A DNA stretch of 64,000 nt from the NCBI RefSeq assembly GCF_002975435.1, contig NZ_PCPT01000003.1:62001-126000 (forward strand). The letters are read 5' to 3'. The notes beneath the pieces were generated by a model, which did not search any database, was not told the DNA's origin, and worked only from the letters and a program-made list of their open reading frames with translations. Source of the stretch: Arthrobacter sp. MYb227. GTDB lineage: Bacteria > Actinomycetota > Actinomycetes > Actinomycetales > Micrococcaceae. Within the stretch, counting starts at the first letter, position 1; every line of letters begins with the position of its first letter. The translations under genes and the position numbers were made by a program. Positions 1 through 7,772 of this stretch are shown piece by piece.

Positions 1-120
1 CACATGGGTTGCTCTTTGTGCTCACAGGGATCAGCCCAAGGGCCTAAAGAATCAACTGTGTGCGATGCTGCGCGTTGCGTTTCACATGCGTGGATTGCCA
101 TCGACGGGCGAACCCATGCT

Positions 121-558
121 TTAGAAGATCGGTTCGTGGACCTCGGCAGCGATTTTTTCCTGGCACGCGGAGATCGCACCGGCCTGCTCGGGCTGGTTGC
201 CACCGTCGAAGCGCGACTCGACCACCGTGTATTGATCCGGGTCCTTGTCGTCCCAGCCTTCCAACACCGCTGCTGCACTGCGTCCGGTGAGGATGACGGT
301 TTCAACGCCGGCCGCTTCGCTGCACGCGATGAACTTGTCTGCGTACTTCGTTTTGACAATGCCTTGCATGTCAATGGTTGCTGGTGGGAAGAAAGCCGTG
401 GCGGCTCCCACCCCGCCCAGGGCGCTCATGCCAACCAAGGCGGTTCCGAGTCCCAGACGCGTCATGTGTCGGCGTCGGTTGATTTTCTTTCCCAGTTCAC
501 GGCGCGCGGTGTCAACACTGCGCTCGATCGCCATCAGGTCCGGTGGTGCGATGTTCAT
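121..558 (-). CDS. Small membrane-anchored protein, likely partner of the adjacent ECF sigma factor
   Basis: This 145-residue protein has a basic N-terminal segment and then one hydrophobic stretch near residues 32-56. The C-terminal domain of about 85 residues should lie outside the membrane and contains two cysteines. I recognise no family. The ATG follows a strong AAAGGAGG ribosome site, and the gene overlaps the stop of the upstream sigma gene by ATGA, which implies translational coupling. In known ECF operons the coupled downstream membrane protein is often an anti-sigma factor. The usual zinc-binding anti-sigma motif (HxxxCxxC) is not visible here, so that role is inference. It could instead be a target of the sigma factor. 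Confidence 0.7.
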   Translation of the reverse strand: MNIAPPDLMAIERSVDTARRELGKKINRRRHMTRLGLGTALVGMSALGGVGAATAFFPPATIDMQGIVKTKYADKFIACSEAAGVETVILTGRSAAAVLEGWDDKDPDQYTVVESRFDGGNQPEQAGAISACQEKIAAEVHEPIF

Positions 559-1094
559 GATTCCTCCTTTAGTTTTGCTTCTCGTAGTCGTTCTCTCACG
601 CGTTGCATGCGTTTTCGCGCGGTGGGTGCGCTCACTCCGAGTTCGCGGGCCGCGACCTCATACGTTTTGCCCTGCACGATGCACGTTTCGACGAGCCACC
701 GGTCGCGAACGGACAGTGACGCCAGTTCCTTGTGCACCCAGCGGAGTTCATCGAGCCCCGATGGTGCGTCGACCGTCGAGTGCGTGTGTTCCACCCCGTC
801 GAGTGGAACCGTTTGGGACTTCCTGTGGCGACGGTTCGAGTTCAGCGCCATGAACCGGCACGTCGCCAGAAGCCAGGGCAACACCGAATCGTCCACGAGA
901 GTCAGGTGTTTGCGCCGCCGCCAAAGCGTAAGGAACGTATCCTGCACTGCATCCTCCACTTGGTCAGCAGTGTCAACGACTGCCCAGGCGTACTTGTAGA
1001 CGGCTTTTCCGTGTCTTCGCATCAGTTGGTCGAATGCGAATCTGTCTCCGGAACCAAGCGCCTGAAGCAGTTCGCCGTCATCGAGTTCATTCAT
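555..1094 (-). CDS. RNA polymerase sigma factor, ECF (sigma-70) family
   Basis: The 179-residue protein has the two-domain ECF layout. Sigma region 2 lies near residues 8-90 and includes the acidic VEDAVQDTFLTLW segment typical of region 2.2. A helix-turn-helix region 4 lies near residues 120-172, with KTYEVAARELGVSAPTARKR as the recognition unit. There is no region 1 or 3. A good ribosome site (GGAGG) sits 6 bases before the ATG. The product should bind core RNA polymerase and direct it to a small stress regulon. It is the first gene of a two-gene operon with the membrane protein at 121-558. The inducing signal cannot be read from the sequence. Confidence 0.92.
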   Translation of the reverse strand: MNELDDGELLQALGSGDRFAFDQLMRRHGKAVYKYAWAVVDTADQVEDAVQDTFLTLWRRRKHLTLVDDSVLPWLLATCRFMALNSNRRHRKSQTVPLDGVEHTHSTVDAPSGLDELRWVHKELASLSVRDRWLVETCIVQGKTYEVAARELGVSAPTARKRMQRVRERLREAKLKEES

Positions 1095-1235
1095 TTAGCA
1101 CCTCCATACCTACACAATGTCGAGTCTTCCCCATGTGTGACATCAACGCCGCGATCGGCCTGATTCGAAGCACCATGCATGCAAGGTATCTCCTTCATTT
1201 TTCAAGGGCGATTGCACTGGTTGTCCCAAGTCGTG

Positions 1236-1266
1236 TGCACTGAAATGGCGCGTCCGTACCTGGATT
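1236..1266 (+). repeat. Dispersed intergenic repeat, copy A (partial)
   Basis: This stretch begins TGCACTGAAATGGCGCG and matches the first 25 or so bases of the copies at 1370, 2784 and 3358. The match fades after CCGTA, so it looks truncated. It has the same orientation as the other three. Confidence 0.5.
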
Positions 1267-1369
1267 GCACGGCATAGCTTTGCCACCCAAATGGAGCCGA
1301 CATATGGCGAGGGGCATTTCGATACCGGTGTCATTTTCCTCTAAGGCGACTGCGCAGCCCAAAGTCCAA

Positions 1370-1411
1370 TGCGCTGCAATTACGCGTCCGCAGGAGGAAC
1401 CTTCATCGGAC
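1370..1411 (+). repeat. Dispersed intergenic repeat, copy B
   Basis: The copy begins TGCGCTGCAATTACGCG, followed by TCCGCAGGAGGAACCTTC and then CGGAC. It aligns with copies at 2784 and 3358 over about 42 bases, sharing the TCCGCA and GGAAC blocks. It lies about 100 bases before a GNAT gene. Confidence 0.6.
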
Positions 1412-1507
1412 GCTGTTTGCGGCATTGCTGTTCAGCACCGCCAGACAACGGATGTGTTTGACCGCTATTGCTACCCCTTTTTATACCCTGTCGTGTTCAA
1501 TGGGGAC

Positions 1508-1999
1508 ATGGAGATACGCCCGTGCACAGACGATGACCTCGCCATACTTTCCTCAAGATGGAAGGTCCTGGGAGGCGTTCACGAATCGCACCACTCCGGC
1601 CAGCTCGCCGGTGACACGACGTACCTGGTCGCCTGGAGGGACGGAGAGCCCCTGGGTTCGGGAGTCGTGCAATGGGGTGGATGCATAGGACCCAACGCGC
1701 GGGAGGCGTTCCCCCGGGCCGTGGAGATCAACCATTTGCAGGTCCGCGACGAGTATCGCAGCCAAGGGGTCGGGACCGCGTTGATCGCCGCAGCGGAGCA
1801 ACTAATCGGGCGAGAGGGAATGGCCCAGGCAGCGGTCGGCGTGGCCGATGACAACCCCCGTGCCGAACGCCTGTATCTGGGTCTGGGGTACCGCAGGACC
1901 GGGATTGTTGATGTCAGTGAATACTCATGGGTCTCGGACGATGGAACTGTCCAGCAGGCCAGTGAACGCGATCAACTGCTCGTCAAGGACCTAGCGTAA
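1508..1999 (+). CDS. GNAT family N-acetyltransferase
   Basis: This 163-residue protein has the single-domain GNAT fold. The acetyl-CoA binding segment is RSQGVGTALIAAAEQLI (Q/RxxGxG/A type), followed by the C-terminal ADDNPRAERLYLGLGYRR motif that ends most GNAT domains. The open frame runs further upstream, but the ATG at 1508 starts exactly where the family begins (MEIRPCTDDDLAIL) and has GGGG just before it. The substrate is unknown. It is the first of four GNAT genes within 3 kb, separated by repeat copies. Transfer of an acetyl group to a small amine is the general family role. Confidence 0.85.
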   Translation: MEIRPCTDDDLAILSSRWKVLGGVHESHHSGQLAGDTTYLVAWRDGEPLGSGVVQWGGCIGPNAREAFPRAVEINHLQVRDEYRSQGVGTALIAAAEQLIGREGMAQAAVGVADDNPRAERLYLGLGYRRTGIVDVSEYSWVSDDGTVQQASERDQLLVKDLA

Positions 2000-2251
2000 G
2001 GTACTGACCGGCATTGAGTAGGCACCCGATTTTTCGGGCGAGGCAACCCCGATAGCGGAACAGTCTACGGGACGCGTCTTAGTAGTGAGCTATCAGTTTT
2101 CGAGTGTGGTCTTCAAATCCAAACGTTTGAAACCAAATGCCATCGTGGACGGTTGGGCAACGCCATCAGCACATACTGAACTGGCCCGTGCATTCCTGTC
2201 ACAAACTCAGTACGTCCAACTATTTGGGGTTTGCATACGTAGTCTGGATTG

Positions 2252-2740
2252 ATGATTCCGCTTACCAATGTACGGCGTGCTCAGGTCCTCGACGCGGAGG
2301 GAATTGCTCATGTCCATGTTCAAGCATGGCGCGAAGCATACTCCCACCTTCTTCCTGCCCAGACGTTGGCCGGACTTCAGGAACAGGACCGAGTCATCCG
2401 CTGGCGAGATATCGTTGGCGGTGGCGAGACCAAAGTGTGGGTTGCCCTCGAAGATGAGGTTGTCGTCGGGTGGGCATCCACAAGTACCGGGCGAGACAAC
2501 GACGCGCCATGCCAGCTGGAGCTGGAAGGTATCTATGTCCTAGCGAGTCATCATGGCAGCGGAACTGGACAGGCTCTTTTCAACGCCAGTATAGGCAATC
2601 AGCAGGCGTACCTGTGGATGGCTGCCGACAATCCTCGTGCTCTTACTTTCTATCAACGAAATGGCTTCCAACGCGACGGAACCACAGAAATCAAGGACTT
2701 GGCCGGAACTCCAGTGCCAGTGATGAGACTCAGTCGGTAG
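2252..2740 (+). CDS. GNAT family N-acetyltransferase
   Basis: The 162-residue protein starts MIPLTNVRRAQ and carries VQAWREAYSHLLP near residue 30, typical of one GNAT subgroup. The acetyl-CoA loop is HHGSGTGQALF and the C-terminal motif is DNPRALTFYQRNGF. It clearly resembles the gene product at 4004: both have IYxLAS, then GxGxGQ, then DNPRAxxFYxRNGF. The two are likely diverged duplicates. The ATG at 2252 was preferred over the TTG just before it. Neither start has a strong ribosome site. The substrate is unknown. Confidence 0.85.
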   Translation: MIPLTNVRRAQVLDAEGIAHVHVQAWREAYSHLLPAQTLAGLQEQDRVIRWRDIVGGGETKVWVALEDEVVVGWASTSTGRDNDAPCQLELEGIYVLASHHGSGTGQALFNASIGNQQAYLWMAADNPRALTFYQRNGFQRDGTTEIKDLAGTPVPVMRLSR

Positions 2741-2783
2741 GCACCCTTTCTAGGAATTGACCGTACGGAACACCAGAGGTTTC

Positions 2784-2826
2784 TGCGCCGCGATTGCGTG
2801 TCCGCAAGTGGAACGCTGAGTGGGAC
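2784..2826 (+). repeat. Dispersed intergenic repeat, copy C
   Basis: The copy begins TGCGCCGCGATTGCGTG, continues TCCGCAAGTGGAACGCTG and ends GTGGGAC. It is in the same orientation as copies at 1370 and 3358 and lies between a GNAT gene and the small gene at 2983. Confidence 0.6.
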
Positions 2827-2982
2827 GGTTCGGATGATCCTCGGTGTGGCTTGGCCTTGCTGGTGTCGTGCGGCGCTTCGTGCCACCCAATGCTCCAGGC
2901 ATCCCGATATCCTTCAGAAGTATGCTGTTCCAAAGGGCGTGGCAGAAAGCCCCTATTCCTGAGTTGCTTGTGAGGAGCCCCG

Positions 2983-3300
2983 ATGCAGATCGAAGATCCC
3001 GTTTCCGAAGAAATCACCATAATCGTTCCCAGGCTGCGTGACGTGTCTGGCCGCGAGGCAATGGGCAAGCTCCATGCCTTCCTCCGGGCAGTTGACATTG
3101 ACTGCAAACTCGACGAATCCGGCACCGCGATCACCTACGCCCCCGAGTCTGACGGACTTGAAGAAGGAAGCCCCGAAAGTGAGTTCGTGGAAGGTCTGAT
3201 CCGCATCTTTGACGCCCGGCTGCGAGCCGTCCCCACGCCCGAGGAACGGCTCGCAGCCGAGAAGCTAATCAACGACGCCCTGAAAAACAATTCCCACTGA
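2983..3300 (+). CDS. Conserved-looking small acidic protein of unknown function
   Basis: This 105-residue soluble protein has no signal peptide or membrane segment. It is rich in acidic residues (an EEGSPESEFVEG stretch near residue 58) and predicted helical at the C terminus, which has a PTPEERLAAEKLINDAL helix. I do not recognise a family. Support for it being real is a strong GAGGAG ribosome site 6 bases before the ATG and balanced composition along its length. It stands alone between two repeat copies inside the GNAT gene group, with the next gene reading the other way. Confidence 0.7.
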   Translation: MQIEDPVSEEITIIVPRLRDVSGREAMGKLHAFLRAVDIDCKLDESGTAITYAPESDGLEEGSPESEFVEGLIRIFDARLRAVPTPEERLAAEKLINDALKNNSH

Positions 3301-3357
3301 ACCACGAAGCACCCCTGCCATTTCCGAAGACGGCCACGATGGGTGTCCAACGACCTC

Positions 3358-3400
3358 TGCACTGAGCTAGTGCGCCCGCAAGCCGAACCTTCTGCGGGAC
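3358..3400 (+). repeat. Dispersed intergenic repeat, copy D
   Basis: The copy begins TGCACTGAGCTAGTGCG, continues CCCGCAAGCCGAACCTTC and ends GCGGGAC. It closes the run of four similarly oriented copies and lies between the small gene at 2983 and the minus-strand GNAT gene. Confidence 0.6.
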
Positions 3401-3443
3401 CGCGCTCAAGTGTCCATGTACTCAAAACGGCCTCCCGTTCGAT

Positions 3444-3914
3444 TCAGAGGACGAGCTGTCGAGCCATTTGGTAGTTGACCATTTGTACTCCGCGGGTAAT
3501 TGGACGTCGCTCGGCAGTCACAACAAAACCATGTCGCTCGAAGAATGGACGCGCGGTGATGCTGGCGTGGGTCCACAGCTCGGAAACGCCGTCAGCGACA
3601 GCCTTTTCTTGTAGGTGCGAAAGGAGCGCACTTGCCACGCCTTGCCTGCCAAACCTTGGGGCCACGAACATCATGTCGATGTAGCCAGACTCGCTAACGT
3701 CCGAAAATCCTGCGATCTCGCCACCGATGGTGGCCACGACTGTGTTCAACGACAAACGCGCGGAATTCCATTGATTGGCATCGCGTTCTTGCGGCCGAGA
3801 CCAGGCCTCGATCTGGTCCGGCGCGTAGTGAATAGCAGCCGTTTCGGTAATCGCCGAAATGAAAACACTCAGGGTGGCCGGGGCATCGGATTCAGCGTAA
3901 GGACGGATCTGCAT
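3444..3914 (-). CDS. GNAT family N-acetyltransferase
   Basis: The 156-residue protein has an N-terminal MQIRPYAESDAPATLSVF strand-helix unit. An acetyl-CoA binding loop RFGRQGVASALLSHLQEKA lies near residue 100, and the C-terminal segment is ARPFFERHGFVVTAERRP. The order resembles the YafP-like acetyltransferases. The start was set at the ATG at 3914, where the GNAT domain begins. A TTG four codons upstream is possible. The gene reads against its three GNAT neighbours, so it is not in an operon with them. The substrate is unknown. Confidence 0.85.
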   Translation of the reverse strand: MQIRPYAESDAPATLSVFISAITETAAIHYAPDQIEAWSRPQERDANQWNSARLSLNTVVATIGGEIAGFSDVSESGYIDMMFVAPRFGRQGVASALLSHLQEKAVADGVSELWTHASITARPFFERHGFVVTAERRPITRGVQMVNYQMARQLVL

Positions 3915-4003
3915 CGTCCAATTCAACCACTCTGGCAGATGCCCGATGACCCACGTGGGAAGGGAAACCGGGATCTGAGAAGACCTAGCAGCATAATGGT
4001 TCC

Positions 4004-4492
4004 ATGACTACATATTCGATTCGAGCACCACGTGAAGATGAATGGGAAACTCTCGCAGACCTTCACCTCAGCACGTGGCAAGAAACCTATTCAGGAAAAT
4101 TCCCCGAAACGGAATGGGGTCCGAATGCTCGGATAGCGCGAATCGGTATGTGGAAAGCTATTTGTTCTGCACCACGGCCAGGAGACAGGTTTGCAGTTGC
4201 TGAGCGAGACGGACAACTGGTTGCTCTAGCCGGTGCTGGGGCTTCTCAGGACGACCCAGCACCTAGAGCAACCCAGCTCTGGTTCATCTACCTTCTCGCC
4301 AGCGAACAAGGCACGGGCGCTGGACAGGAATTGCTTGACAACGTTCTCGGAACGTCACCTTCCAGCTTGTGGGTGCTCGAAGACAACCCCAGAGCCATAT
4401 CGTTCTACAACCGAAATGGATTTCATTCAGACGGGTCAAGGAAGCCGACCGGTTTTGAATCAGCAGGGGACGAAATTCGGATGATTCGCTAG
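4004..4492 (+). CDS. GNAT family N-acetyltransferase
   Basis: This 162-residue protein has an N-terminal RAPREDEWETLADLHLSTW unit, an acetyl-CoA loop (EQGTGAGQELLDNVLG) and a terminal DNPRAISFYNRNGF motif. It is the closest relative in this window of the protein at 2252, so a local duplication is likely. The gene is 90 bases from the divergent GNAT start at 3914, which suggests a shared promoter region. Just downstream are inverted repeats resembling resolvase sites. The substrate is unknown. Confidence 0.87.
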   Translation: MTTYSIRAPREDEWETLADLHLSTWQETYSGKFPETEWGPNARIARIGMWKAICSAPRPGDRFAVAERDGQLVALAGAGASQDDPAPRATQLWFIYLLASEQGTGAGQELLDNVLGTSPSSLWVLEDNPRAISFYNRNGFHSDGSRKPTGFESAGDEIRMIR

Positions 4493-4533
4493 AATCTCAG
4501 CTTTTTACGGCTTGTCTTGATGGTAGTGAAAGA

Positions 4534-4562
4534 TGTCCCGTAAGCCGGTCCTCTAACGGGCA
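4534..4562. repeat. Imperfect inverted repeat resembling a resolvase subsite
   Basis: TGTCCCGTAA opens this 29-base stretch and an imperfect inverse (CTAACGGGCA) closes it. The arms match the perfect pair at 4606-4660. TGTC followed by a pyrimidine and then TA is the general half-site of Tn3-type serine resolvases. No recombinase gene is present. Confidence 0.4.
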
Positions 4563-4605
4563 AATCAATTGTTGACTTGCATCTTTGAAATCACGGAATT
4601 TTTGG

Positions 4606-4660
4606 TGTCCCGTATACCCCGCCCGAAAAAATGCCCGGTTAAGGTACCTTATACGGGACA
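4606..4660. repeat. Perfect 11-bp inverted repeat, resolvase-site-like
   Basis: The left arm TGTCCCGTATA (4606-4616) and right arm TATACGGGACA (4650-4660) are exact inverse copies 33 bases apart. Together with the similar pair 44 bases upstream they look like subsites of a res or recombination site. They could be the scar of a lost mobile element. This is inference from motif shape only. Confidence 0.5.
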
Positions 4661-4946
4661 GGATTTGAAGCTCAAAAAGACTTCTGCGATCACCTATCCC
4701 AACCGTCCATTTCTTGCCGCATAATTTCAGAGGCAGCTAGCTTCGTATCCGATGAGGCTGAGCCGGAAATGATGAGCGAGAGCTGGGGTGCTTGCCACAG
4801 ATCCGTCAGTTGAACGGGGCACTGCAGGCAAGAGAAGAAAAGGCTTTTGGAATGCTCAAGGGGGAGTACTCGGGTATGACTTGCGGCTGAAAACAATGCT
4901 GGCCCCGGATCAGAACGATCCGGAGCCCAACGTTATAAGTGATTTA

Positions 4947-5879
4947 TTAGAACGGGAACTTCGCAGTTGCTCGGTCCCAGACGTTGATCGCCGCTGCGGC
5001 CAGCATGGAGGCGCCCAGCATGTGCAGCAACACCAAGAGCACCGGGAGGCCGTTGAAATGCTGAACATAGCCAATGACGCCCTGCAGAATCACCACGCCA
5101 GCAAGCAACAGTAGCGGGGTGCGAAGCTTCATATCTGCTGTGCTGCGCATGGCCAAGAACAAAGCAATCAGCGTTGCCGCAACCAAAAGGTATACCGGGG
5201 CTACGTGGATGCGGGCCACGATGTAGGGATCAAACATGTGGCGTGGTGCCGAGGCATCACCCGCGTGTGGACCGGTGCCGGTAACTACGGTGCCCAGCAC
5301 GATGGCCAGAGCCGAGGTTAGCAGAATGGTCCAAGCCAAGAACCGCTGGGTATCACCCGCCGGTTTGCCTAAGGACGTCTCGCCACGGCGCAGAGCTCCG
5401 GTGCGATTGACCATTAACGTTGCGGCAAGAACCATCGCAGCCGAAACAATGAAGTGCAGTGAGACAACCCACGGGTTTAGATCCGTCAACACGGTGATTC
5501 CACCAATGACAGCCTGTGCAGGGATGCCCGCAAGAAGCGCAATTGAAAGGCTAAAAACGGTCTTATGCTCGGCGCGCATCTTCCAGATGGAAGCCAAGAA
5601 GGCAACGGCGATAATGATTAGTACAAAGGTCAGCAGTCGGTTGCCGAACTCAATCAGACCGTGAATGCCCATTTCCGGCACCGGGGTCATGGATCCCGGG
5701 ACGCAGTTGGGCCACTGGGAGCAGCCCAGGCCCGATTTGGTCAGGCGGACCGCGCCGCCGGTGACAATGATCCCGATCTGGGAGACCAACGAGGCGATGG
5801 CCAGTCGATGGACCGTGTTGTTGACCGTTGTAGGCAGTCGATCGGTCCAGCTGTTGGTCGTGGGGGAGTCGGTGCTCAT
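4947..5879 (-). CDS. ctaA: Haem A synthase (CtaA/COX15 family)
   Basis: The product oxidises haem O to haem A for cytochrome aa3 oxidase in the membrane. It has 310 residues and about eight hydrophobic segments. Four histidines sit in membrane helices, near H24 (HRLAIAS), HGLIEFGNR, SLHFIVSA, and the late HVAPVYLL and LHMLGAS segments. The CSQWPNC pair (C53, C59) in the first outer loop is the disulphide typical of this family. The open frame extends 86 codons upstream, but the ATG at 5879 has GGAG at the right distance and fits the family's length. It follows the ABC permease gene by 19 bases, so the two probably share a transcript. Confidence 0.93.
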   Translation of the reverse strand: MSTDSPTTNSWTDRLPTTVNNTVHRLAIASLVSQIGIIVTGGAVRLTKSGLGCSQWPNCVPGSMTPVPEMGIHGLIEFGNRLLTFVLIIIAVAFLASIWKMRAEHKTVFSLSIALLAGIPAQAVIGGITVLTDLNPWVVSLHFIVSAAMVLAATLMVNRTGALRRGETSLGKPAGDTQRFLAWTILLTSALAIVLGTVVTGTGPHAGDASAPRHMFDPYIVARIHVAPVYLLVAATLIALFLAMRSTADMKLRTPLLLLAGVVILQGVIGYVQHFNGLPVLLVLLHMLGASMLAAAAINVWDRATAKFPF

Positions 5880-5898
5880 GAGTGTGTGCTCCAGTTTT

Positions 5899-6672
5899 CT
5901 AGTTCCACTTGAACCAGCGTGTTGCGGCGAAACCGGCAATGAGTGTCCATGCCAGAAGAATGAGAATTCCGGTTCCCGACGCGGTTCCGGAGATGAGTGC
6001 TGCGCGCAGCGAATCACCGAGTGCCGCCGAGGGCAACACATTGATGATGGGTTGGATGAATGCCGGGACGCTAGTCGAAGGGAAGAGAATTCCGCCCACG
6101 CCGGCAAGTAATACCCAAGCAAGGTTTGTAATGGCAAGCGTTGCCTCGGGTCGCACCGTTCCGGCGATCAGCAGGCCCAATGCGGTGAATGCCGCGGCAC
6201 CCAAGATGAGGATCAGTATCGCCCAGGCGATGCCGCCCAGAGCCGGCTGCCAGCCCATGATGAATCCGACGCCACCAATGACAATAGTTTGCATGGAAAG
6301 TACTACAAGTACAGCCATGACCTTGCCATAAATGAGCCCGGTACGACCCACCGGGGTGGTTGAAAGATAACGCATGACGCCGTAACGGCGGTCAAAGCCC
6401 GTGGCGATACCCTGCCCGGTGAAAGCGGTGGAGACCACGCAGAGCGCTAAGACTCCGGGGACAGCGGCATCGATGGGGCGGGCCGCAACATTCTTGAGCA
6501 GATCGGTGAAGACCAAGCCAAAGAGCGCCATGAGCGGTAACACCACGGCGATCACTAGCTGCTCGCCATTGCGAATCATCGCGAGGGTCTCGTAGCGTCC
6601 CTGCAGCATGATGCGTTTGAAGGTGCTCACGGCGTTCGATGTGCCGGAGGCAGCTTGAGTATTAGTTGACAT
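5899..6672 (-). CDS. ABC-2 type transporter permease
   Basis: The 257-residue protein has about six membrane segments, with the ABC-2 permease pattern of a cytoplasmic N terminus, a first helix near residue 45 and closely packed C-terminal helices. The start overlaps the end of the ATPase gene by 11 bases, so the two proteins very likely form one exporter. The ATG at 6672 was chosen, and the ATG one codon before it is equally possible. The pair sits between sufR and ctaA. A role in haem or cytochrome assembly is possible, but the substrate is not shown by sequence. Confidence 0.88.
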   Translation of the reverse strand: MSTNTQAASGTSNAVSTFKRIMLQGRYETLAMIRNGEQLVIAVVLPLMALFGLVFTDLLKNVAARPIDAAVPGVLALCVVSTAFTGQGIATGFDRRYGVMRYLSTTPVGRTGLIYGKVMAVLVVLSMQTIVIGGVGFIMGWQPALGGIAWAILILILGAAAFTALGLLIAGTVRPEATLAITNLAWVLLAGVGGILFPSTSVPAFIQPIINVLPSAALGDSLRAALISGTASGTGILILLAWTLIAGFAATRWFKWN

Positions 6673-7618
6673 CATTTCCCTTGTCGGCAATTTCGAGGAA
6701 CACGTCTTCAAGGCTGCGTGGCTGCATGCTCAGGGATTGCGGCAGGATGCTTTCGCGAGCCCACCAGGCGGTGAGGCTTGCTAGATCGTTTGCCTCGCGC
6801 ACACCCTCGAGCCGGTATTGCCCCGGAGCGTGTTCAAGCAAAAGTAAATGACCGGCAAGTTCCGGTAACTCCAAGGCCGGATCCGCGGAAAAAGTTACGG
6901 CCTGCGCCGTCGATTCGTGCGTAGCGCGCGCGGTAAGTTCGGCAACGGTTCCCTGCGCCACGTTGATTCCATCATCGATGATGTACACATAGTCCGAGAG
7001 GCGCTGCGCATCTTCCATCAGGTGAGTTGTTAGCACGATGCATAATCCGGCATCACGCAGTTCGGTGATTAGATCGAAGACCACCTGACGGGATTGCGGG
7101 TCTAGTCCCGCGCTTGGCTCATCGAGGAAAATGACCTCGGGATTTCCTGCCAGGGCCGCGGCCAGCGCGACGCGTTGTTTTTGTCCGCCGGAGAGCCGGC
7201 GGATCGAAGTATTGGAAAATTCGTTGATTCCCAGCCGTTCGATCAGCGCGTTAATGTCGGCGGGGCGCTGGTAGAGCGAGGTGACATGACGCAGCAGGGG
7301 GATGGGGCGCAGCGACGGGGGCAATCCACCGTCTTGGAGCATGACCCCCACCCGGGAGCGCAACGCGGGGCTTGCCCCATAGGGGTCTTCGCCAAGCAGC
7401 GATATTTTGCCGCCATCGGGGCGCAACAGACCTTGGGCGCAGGCGAGCGTTGTTGACTTTCCCGCACCATTAGAGCCGAGCAGCGTGGTCACGGAACCGG
7501 GATTTGCCGTGAGGCTAATGCCGTTAAGTACACGCACCATGCGGCCATCTAGGGCGGGCACGGGGCCGAAATCTTTGAGCAAGCCCTCGATAACGAGGCT
7601 TGGAGACACATTGGACAC
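6662..7618 (-). CDS. ABC transporter ATP-binding protein (ABC-2 exporter)
   Basis: This 318-residue ATPase has Walker A GSNGAGKST, signature LSGGQKQRVALA and Walker B VIFLDEPSAGLD. A C-terminal extension of about 90 residues is typical of drug- and antibiotic-exporter ATPases. It starts with GTG at 7618. A second in-frame GTG three codons later is an alternative. It is cotranscribed with the permease at 5899 and then ctaA, and is divergent from sufR 154 bases away. It energises export of an unknown substrate. Confidence 0.9.
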   Translation of the reverse strand: MSNVSPSLVIEGLLKDFGPVPALDGRMVRVLNGISLTANPGSVTTLLGSNGAGKSTTLACAQGLLRPDGGKISLLGEDPYGASPALRSRVGVMLQDGGLPPSLRPIPLLRHVTSLYQRPADINALIERLGINEFSNTSIRRLSGGQKQRVALAAALAGNPEVIFLDEPSAGLDPQSRQVVFDLITELRDAGLCIVLTTHLMEDAQRLSDYVYIIDDGINVAQGTVAELTARATHESTAQAVTFSADPALELPELAGHLLLLEHAPGQYRLEGVREANDLASLTAWWARESILPQSLSMQPRSLEDVFLEIADKGNDVN

Positions 7619-7720
7619 TCAGTTATTCTAGGACACGTAGAAGTCACACGCGCCGCCGTTGTGGTGCAGCTCGCATTCCACGCATACTTCCGGGCTCACC
7701 AAGGGTTTGGCTGGCCGCGA

Positions 7721-7738
7721 AGTAAGTGATGCCTTACT
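7721..7738. promoter_or_regulatory. Inverted repeat upstream of sufR, possible SufR operator
   Basis: AGTAAG and CTTACT form a perfect 6-bp inverted repeat with a 6-bp spacer, 35 bases before the sufR start. SufR represses its own operon in actinobacteria, so an operator is expected here. This dyad is the clearest symmetric element in the interval. It does not match any SufR consensus I can recall with certainty. Confidence 0.35.
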
Positions 7739-7772
7739 GGACGCACCATCTTGATTAGGGCATGCTTATGTT

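Larger units (their letters stand above)
1095..1507. other. Gene-free stretch holding two copies of a dispersed repeat
   Basis: I see no convincing gene here. Open frames on both strands are short and lack ribosome sites or recognisable composition. The right half holds two copies of the repeat described at 1236 and 1370, and the left end must hold the promoter of the ECF sigma operon. Confidence 0.5.
4493..4946. other. Gene-free stretch between the GNAT group and ctaA
   Basis: No open frame here has a ribosome site or recognisable product. The left half contains the resolvase-like inverted repeats listed at 4534 and 4606. The right half shows nothing I can name and must include the end of the ctaA transcript. 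Confidence 0.5.

Noticed and set aside
4-999. Long plus-strand open frame over the sigma factor operon
   Set aside because: It lies opposite two well-supported genes and its product has shadow-like composition.
4690-4896. Possible 68-residue gene upstream of ctaA
   Set aside because: It has no ribosome site or domain and lies beside resolvase-like repeats in a region of mixed composition.
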